From Ovis canadensis (taxonomy: Eukaryota > Chordata > Mammalia > Artiodactyla > Bovidae), in assembly GCF_042477335.2 (NCBI RefSeq), contig NC_091727.1, positions 120,249,501 to 120,313,500 on the forward strand: a stretch of DNA of 64,000 nucleotides, given 5' to 3'. The notes below the pieces were generated by a model. That model was not told the DNA's origin. It saw only the letters and a program-made list of their open reading frames with translations, and did not search any database. The translations under genes and the position numbers were made by a program. Of the stretch, positions 57,976-64,000 are shown piece after piece. Position 1 is the first letter of the stretch, and every line of letters begins with the position of its first letter.

Positions 57976-58258
57976 TCCATGGCCAGGAGAAGGCAATGGC
58001 AACCCACTCCAGTATTCTCGCCTGGAAAATTCCATGGACAGAGGAGCCTCGTAGGCTGCAGTCCATGGGGTCGCTAAGAGTCAGACACGACTGAGAGACT
58101 TCACTTTCACTTTTCCTTTCATGCATTGGAGAAGGAAATGGCAACCCACTCCAGTGTTCTTGCCTGGAGAATCCCAGGGATGGGGGAGTCTGGTGGGCTG
58201 CCGTCTCTGGGGTCACACAGAGTCGAACACGACTAAAGTGACTTAGCAGCAGCAGCAG
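57976..58258 (+). mobile_element. BovA2 SINE
   Basis: A two-module BovA2 with an (AGC)n tail ending immediately before the ERV gag remnant. TSD unclear. Confidence 0.93.
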
Positions 58259-59400
58259 GACCTCTGCAATCTGAAACCTCAGGTTCGGGCGATTCTGTAG
58301 AACAAATACAAGAACAAATAGAGGAAATGAATTTATATGATAACATAGGTGATGAGGAAGAGAAACAATCCGTAAAAATGAAAAATAAGAGCCAAAAGAA
58401 TGATAGAAGTCAAGAACAGATCTTTCTCTCTCGACCAACTGCACCTTTGGTTGAGCCTCCTCCTTTCAATCCTGAAACCCCTTGGGATGATGGATTTACT
58501 TTTAAACCACAGATAACTGTGCCTAATAAAATGACGCCTTTACAAAAGGGAGTTCATATGGCACAATTGCAGGGAATGAAGACGTTTTAGTTCTCCCTGT
58601 GACTGTAAATCAAATCCCACCAGATCCTCAATTCTCACAAGGAGGAATGCATTATGATTATAATGCCATACCATTTAAAACCATAGAAGAGATAAGACAG
58701 GTATGTACCCAATATGGAAATAATTGTCCTTATACCATGGGACTAATTCAGGGACTTTCACAAGCTGAATGGTTAATTCTTTATGATGGGGAAATGATAG
58801 CCAGAACTTGCCTATCCACCTCAGAATTTTTACAATTTAGGACCTGGTGGCAAGATGAGGCAAATCAACAAGCTCGCAGAAATGAGACAGCCAACCTGCC
58901 AGTTGATATAACACTTGATCAATTAATGGGTAGTGGGGCATATTTTGGCATTCAAGATCAGTTACAACTTGATGATCAATTACTCGCTCAAGTGAAAATA
59001 TGTTTAAAAGCCTGGGAGAGAATAAATCCACCCAGTCAAGCCTCAATTTCATTTACCCAAATTAAACAATCAAATGGGGAACCTTGTGTAGATTTTATTG
59101 CCAGGCTACGTCAAAATTTAAATAAAACAGTCTCACAACCTGGTTTAAGAGATATGCTGATGCAAGTTCTTGCTTTTTACAGTGCTAACTCAGAATGAAA
59201 AAAGGTGATTCAGCCTCTCAAAGCACAGGGTGCCCCTCTAGAAGAATATCTTGAAGTTTGCCAAGATATTGGGTCTGAACCATATAAAATGCAACTTCTG
59301 GCTCAAGCATTGTCTAAGGCTAATAAAAACACAGATATGAGATGTCACCAATGTGGAAAATTAGGACACATTAAAATAGGCTGTAAAGGAAGAAGAAGGT
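58259..59400 (+). pseudogene. ERV class II (betaretrovirus-like) gag remnant
   Basis: Covers the end of the matrix/linker region, the capsid and the first nucleocapsid zinc knuckle. A proline-rich linker lies in the first frame (58,327-58,590). A frameshift near 58,590 leads to the capsid frame (58,599-59,198), which has the major homology region near 59,060-59,120 with its invariant Gln, Glu and Arg. A single TGA (59,196-59,198) precedes the in-frame nucleocapsid segment, whose CCHC knuckle (C-X2-C-X4-H-X4-C) is at 59,343-59,384. The 5' part of gag, the leader and the 5' LTR are not seen. Broken by one frameshift, one stop and the BovB insertion. Confidence 0.9.
59393..59400. repeat. Left target-site duplication of the ERV-resident BovB
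   Basis: AAGAAGGT, repeated exactly at 62,564-62,571. Both copies are ERV sequence. Confidence 0.85.
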
Positions 59401-62400
59401 CAGTTCAGTTCAGTCGCTCAGTCGTGTCCGACTCTTTGCCACCCCATGAATTGCAGCACGCCAGGCCTCCCTGTCCATCACCAACTCCCAGAGTTCACTC
59501 AGACTCATGTCCATCGAGTCAGTGATGCCATCCAGCCATCTCATCCTCAGTCGTCCCCTTCTCCTCCTGCCCCCAATCTCTCCCAGCATCAGAGTCTTTT
59601 CCAATGAGTCAACTATTCTCATGAGGTGGCCAAAGTACTGGAGCTTCAGCTTTAGCATCATTCCTTCCAAAGAAATCCCGGGCTGATCTCCTTCAGAATG
59701 GACTGGTTGGATCTCCTTGCAGTCCAAGGGACCTTCAAGAGGCTTCTCCAACACCACAGCTCAAAAGCATCAATTCTTTGGCGCTCAGCCTTCTTCACAG
59801 TCCAACTCTCACATCCATACATGACCACAGGAAAAACCATAGCCTTGACTAGGCGGAAATTAGTCGGCAAAGTAATGTCTCTGCTTTTGAATATACTATC
59901 TAGATTGGTCATAACTTTTCTTCCAAGGAGTAAGCGTCTTTTATTTCATGGCTACAATCACCATCTGTAGTGATTTTGGAGCCCCAAAAAATAAAGTCTG
60001 ACACTGTTTCCCCATCTATTTCCCATGAAGTGATGGGATCGGATGCCATGATCTTCGTTTTCTGAATGTTGAGCTTTAAGTCAACTTTTTCACTCTCCTC
60101 TTTCACTTTCATCAAGAGGCTTTTTAGTTCCTCTTCACTTTCTGCCATAAGGGTGGTGTCATCTGCATATCTGAGGTTATTGATATTTCTCCCGGCAATC
60201 TTGATTCCCGCTTGTGTTTCTTCCAGTCCACCGTTTCTCATGATGTACTCTGCGTAGAAGTTAAATAAGCAGGGTGACAATATACAGCCTTGATGTACTC
60301 CTTTTCCTATTTGGAACCAGTCTGTTGTTCCATGTCCACTTCTAACTGTTGCTTCCTGGCCTGCATATAGATTTCTCAAGAGGCAGGTTAGGTGGTCTGG
60401 TATTCCCATCTCTTCCAGAATTTTCCAGTTTATTGTGATCCACACAGTCAAAGGCTTTGGCAGAGTCAATAAAGCAGAAAGAGATGTTTTTCTGGAACTC
60501 TCTTGCTTTTTCCATGATCCAGTGGATGTTGGCAATTTGATCTCTGGTTACTCTGCTTTTTCTAAAACCAGCTTGAACATCAGGGATATCATGGTTCACG
60601 TATTGCTGAAGCCTGGCTTGGAGAATTTTGAGCATTACTTTACTAGCATGAGAGATGAGTGCAATTGTGCGGTAGTTTGAGCATTCTTTGGCATTGCCTT
60701 TCTTTGGAATTGGAATGAAAACTGACCTTTTCCAGTCCTGTGGCCACTGCTGAGTTTTCCAAACTTGCTGGCATATTGAGTGCAGCACTTTCACAGCATC
60801 ATCTTTCAGGATTTGAAACAGCTCAACTGGAATTCCATCACCTCCACTAGCTTTGTTCATAGTGATGCTTTCTAAGGCCCACTTGACTTCACATCCCAAG
60901 ATGTCTGGCTCTAGATGAGTGATCACATCATCATGATTATCTGGGTCTTGAAGATCTTTTTTGTACAGTTCTTCCGTGTATTCTTGCCACCTCTTCTTAA
61001 TATCCTCTGCTTCTGTTAGGTCCAGACCATTGCTGTCCTTTATCGAGCCCATCTTTGCATGAAATGTTCCCTTGGTATCTCTAATTTTCTTGAGGAGATT
61101 TCTAGTCTTTCCCATTCTGTTGTTTTCCTCTATTTCTTTGCTTTGATCGCTGAAGAAGGCTCTCTTATCTCTCCTGGCTATTCTTTGGAACTCTGCATTC
61201 AGATGCTTATTCTTCCCTTTTCTCCTTTGCTTTTTGCCTCTCTTCTTTTCACAGCTATTTGTAAGGCCTCCCCAGACAGTCATTTTGCTTTTTTTATATT
61301 TCTTTTCCATGGGGATGGTCTTGATCTCTGTCTCCTGTACAATGTCACGAACCTCATTCCATAGTTCATCTGGCACTCTATCTATCAGATCTAGGCCCTT
61401 AAATCTATTTCTCACTTCCACTGTATAATCATAAGGGATATGATTAGGGTCATACCTGGATGATCAAGTGGTTTTCCCTACTTTCTTCAATTTGAGTCTG
61501 AATTTGGTAATAAGGGGTTCATGATCCGAGCCACAGTCAGCTCCTGGTCTTGTTTTTGTTGACTGCATAGAGCTTCTCCATCTTTGGCTGCAAAGAATAA
61601 AATCAATCTGATTTCGGTGTTGACCATCTGGTGATGTCCATGTGTAGAGTCTTCTCTTGTGTTGTTGGAAGAGGGTGTTTGCTATGACCAGTGCATTTTC
61701 TTGGCAAAACTCTATTAGTCTTTGCCCTGTTTCATTCAGCATTCCAAGGCCAAATTTGCCTGTTACTCCAGGTGTTTCTTGACTTCCTACTTTTGCATTC
61801 CAGTCCCCTATAATGGAAAGGACATCTTTTTTGGGTGTTAGTTCTAAAAGATCTTGTAGGTCTTCATAAAACCGTTCAACTTCAGTTTCTTCAGCGTTAC
61901 TGGCTGGGGCATAGACTTGGATAACTGTGATATTGAATGGTTTGCCTTGGAGATGAACAGAGATCATTCTGTCGTTTTTGAGATTGCATCCAAGTACTGC
62001 ATTTCAGACTCTTTTGTTGACCATGATAGCTACTCCATTTCTTCTGAGGGATTCCTGCCCACAGGAGTAGATGCAATGGTCATCTGAGTTAAATTCACCC
62101 ATTCCAGTCCATTTTAGTTCGCTGATTCCTAGAATGTCAATGTTCACCCTTGCCATCTCTTGTTTGACCACTTCCAATTTGCCTTGATTCATGGACCTGA
62201 CATTCCAGGTTCCTATGCAATATTGCTCTTTATAGCATCAGATCTTGCTTCTATCACCAGTCACATCCACAGCTGGGTATTGTTTTTGCTTTGGCTCCAT
62301 TCCTTCATTCTTTCTGGAGTTATTTCTCCACTGATCTCCAGTAGCATATTGGGCACCTAATGACTGGGGAGTTCCTCTTTTGGTATCCTATCATTTTGCC

Positions 62401-62563
62401 TTTTCCTACTGTTCATGGTGTCCTCAAGGCAAAAATACTGAAGTGGCTTGCCATTCCCTTCTCCAGTGGACTACATTCTGTCAGGCCTCTCCACCATGAC
62501 CCACCCGTCTTGGGTTGCCCCGCAGGCATGGCTTGGTTTCATTGAGTTAGATAAGGCTGTGGT
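59401..62563 (-). mobile_element. BovB LINE inserted in the ERV
   Basis: A 3.16-kb copy reading right to left, from the BovB 5' leader region to the terminal 'actgaactgaactga'. It is truncated by about 265 bp of leader compared with the copy starting at 8,751. Endonuclease frames lie at 62,004-62,192 and 61,464-61,967, the linker/RT at 60,342-61,421 and RT at 59,909-60,535. YADD is intact at 60,158-60,169. Breaks are the stop between the two endonuclease frames (near 62,003) and frameshifts near 60,400 and 59,920. The frames are longer than in the other copies here, so it is probably the youngest BovB in the window. Confidence 0.96.
59658..62192 (-). pseudogene. BovB endonuclease/RT coding remnant
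   Basis: From the N-terminal ISELKWTGMG endonuclease block, through GDWNAKVG and SDHEPLITKF (catalytic Asp/His region), to the RT blocks [13 protein letters not shown] and LRYADDTTL and the C-terminal [10 protein letters not shown]. Only a few frame breaks interrupt what was one polyprotein. Retroelement, not a host gene. Confidence 0.92.
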
Positions 62564-62571
62564 AAGAAGGT

Positions 62572-63410
62572 AGTCAGTGATAAATTATACTATTGGCTCT
62601 GATGCCACCCCTATTTGTATTGGCTTTGGAAGTATATGTCTTAAAACAGTATAACAAAAGTGGCTGTCACTTGTCAAAGAATCAAATGAGGATAAGACTT
62701 CCCTCTTTCTGTTAACTGCCCTTACATTTTTTAGAAAAAAAGGAAACCTCCAGCATGATGAATCCACCTGACCTTCCTGATTGTGTTGCTGAAAGTAGCC
62801 ATGGTATTGAAAATTGTTTAAGATGGAAATTATGTAAAGGATCAAAAGGTCACTTATTATTAAATGTTGCAGAAGGCTCCATTATTGATTGGGGACCCTG
62901 AGGAACCCCTAAACTTATAGAATCTAAAGTGTCTTCCCCATGGGTATATAATGAAAAGACAATTAGTACATATGGTAGTCAAGCCTTCATATGACATGGG
63001 GGGTGGATTAGCTACCCCTGTGCCTCGTCCAGATCATTATCCTATCCATGATGAATTATGGAAAATACCCATGGCCTTAAAAGAACCAAATGCTTGGAAG
63101 GGAGGCTATACTAAATATATTTTAAATGACCCAAAAGCTACCTTTAATTTTACAAAAAACTCTACCCACACTATTCAGACTTGTATAAGAATTCCTTTTT
63201 GTTTTTATTATTGGACCAGCAAAATATGATCCTAATTTGAGATTAGTAACATGTATTAACTGTTCATTTTATAAATGTATAAATAATACCATTCCTTTTG
63301 ATGAAAGTTGGCAGAGTATTTATGTTCTTAAAACCAGAACTGGCATATGGGTTCCAGTTGATTTACAATGACCTTGGCAAGAAAGCCCTACATTATATGT
63401 TATTGAACAA
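62572..63410 (+). pseudogene. ERV env surface-subunit remnant
   Basis: Discontinuous frames with cysteine- and glycosylation-site-rich segments. Stops occur at 62,899-62,901, 62,992-62,994 and 63,369-63,371, and there is at least one frame change near 63,200. It belongs to the same + strand provirus as the gag remnant. Assigned to env because it leads directly into the transmembrane-subunit remnant. The signal peptide and 5' env are missing. Confidence 0.75.
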
Positions 63411-63413
63411 ATA

Positions 63414-64000
63414 TTGAAAAATCTTAAACGTGTTAAACATTTCCTGGGATTACTAATTGCTGCCCCCTTAGGCATTATTGCTGTTACCACTATGGCAGCC
63501 ATAGCTGGAATGGCTCTTCATAAATCTGTACAAACAGTTCATTTTGTACAAGAATGGCATAAAGATGCTGATGTCCTTTGGACCATTCAACAAAAAACTG
63601 TTGGAAAGTTGGCCTCCCAAGTGGCCGACCTTCAACAATCTGTTATTTTATTAGGAGTTCAATTAGTCAGTTTACAAAAACAGATGAGACTAAGATGAGA
63701 TTGGAATATACTTCCTTTTGTGTAATGGCTTTCAAATACAATAAGACACAATTCAATTGCGATAGAGTTAAACAACACCTATTGAACCAAGGTAATATTT
63801 CTGTAGATATTCAAGATCTACAACAAGATATATTAAAAGCTTTTAATAAACATCTTGATCTAATTTCTGGATCAGATTTTCTTGATACTGTTGCTGATAA
63901 TCTTTCTTCTCTTAATCCCTTAAAATAGATCAAGACATTTGGATACGGAATTGCTCTGGTTATGGAAGTGCTATTAATTATGTGTTTGTGTTTCTGTATA
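63414..64000 (+). pseudogene. ERV env transmembrane-subunit remnant (runs off window)
   Basis: The first open piece (63,414-63,698) has a hydrophobic, alanine/isoleucine-rich fusion-peptide-like segment followed by a heptad-repeat region. The frame then shifts by one near 63,690 and continues to a stop at 63,926-63,928. Beyond the stop the same frame encodes a hydrophobic membrane-anchor-like stretch reaching the window end. The layout resembles class-II (HML-type) betaretroviral Env. At least one frameshift and one stop disable it. Confidence 0.82.

Noticed and set aside
59205-59525. 106-aa frame as a possible small zinc-knuckle protein
   Set aside because: The CCHC knuckle is the ERV nucleocapsid remnant and the C-terminal third is antisense BovB read-through.
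1-64000. CRISPR arrays, operons, prokaryotic promoters or phage genes
   Set aside because: The sequence is vertebrate nuclear DNA. The repeats are retroelements and microsatellites, none with CRISPR spacing.

Overview
The window is vertebrate nuclear DNA from a ruminant. It is AT-rich, intron-bearing and saturated with lineage-diagnostic retroelements: BovB (RTE) LINEs, Bov-tA and BovA2 SINEs, and bovine-type L1 3' ends, over older L1M, L2, MIR, MER5A and mariner relics. Two host genes are recognisable, and both are neighbours on the mammalian X chromosome, so the window is most likely ruminant X. Species cannot be told from the sequence alone.

Layout. From 1 to 19,100 the DNA is intergenic and holds one near-full-length BovB at 8,751-12,561 (itself hit by an L1 and a BovA2), several SINEs, and a solo LTR at 17,022-17,596. 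A small two-exon gene on the + strand (19,380-20,519) is the orthologue of CT83 (KK-LC-1 cancer/testis antigen), with a TATA box and three CRE-like sites upstream. Facing it tail to tail on the - strand is a complete SLC6A14 gene (amino-acid transporter ATB0,+). Fourteen coding exons run from the start codon at 51,502 to the stop at 23,006, every junction is GT-AG, and the reading frame stays open for 640 residues. Its introns carry most of the repeats in the middle of the window.

From 51,600 to 64,000 the DNA is again intergenic: a BovB 3' fragment, SINEs, an L2 relic, and a - strand ERV 3' LTR with an adjoining polypurine tract (55,054-55,540). Last comes a + strand class-II (betaretrovirus-like) ERV whose gag remnant (58,259-59,400) and env remnant (62,572-64,000) are separated only by a - strand BovB bounded by an 8-bp target duplication. 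The provirus had therefore already lost pro-pol when BovB inserted.

No new biological system was found. The most checkable points are the intact CT83 orthologue with a CRE cluster, the possibility that the CT83 and SLC6A14 3' UTRs overlap, retroelements lying very close to SLC6A14 splice donors, inverted BovB pairs inside SLC6A14 introns, and the ordered history of the deleted ERV. Repeat family names come from recognition by eye, not from a database search, and boundaries are approximate unless a target-site duplication (TSD) is given.
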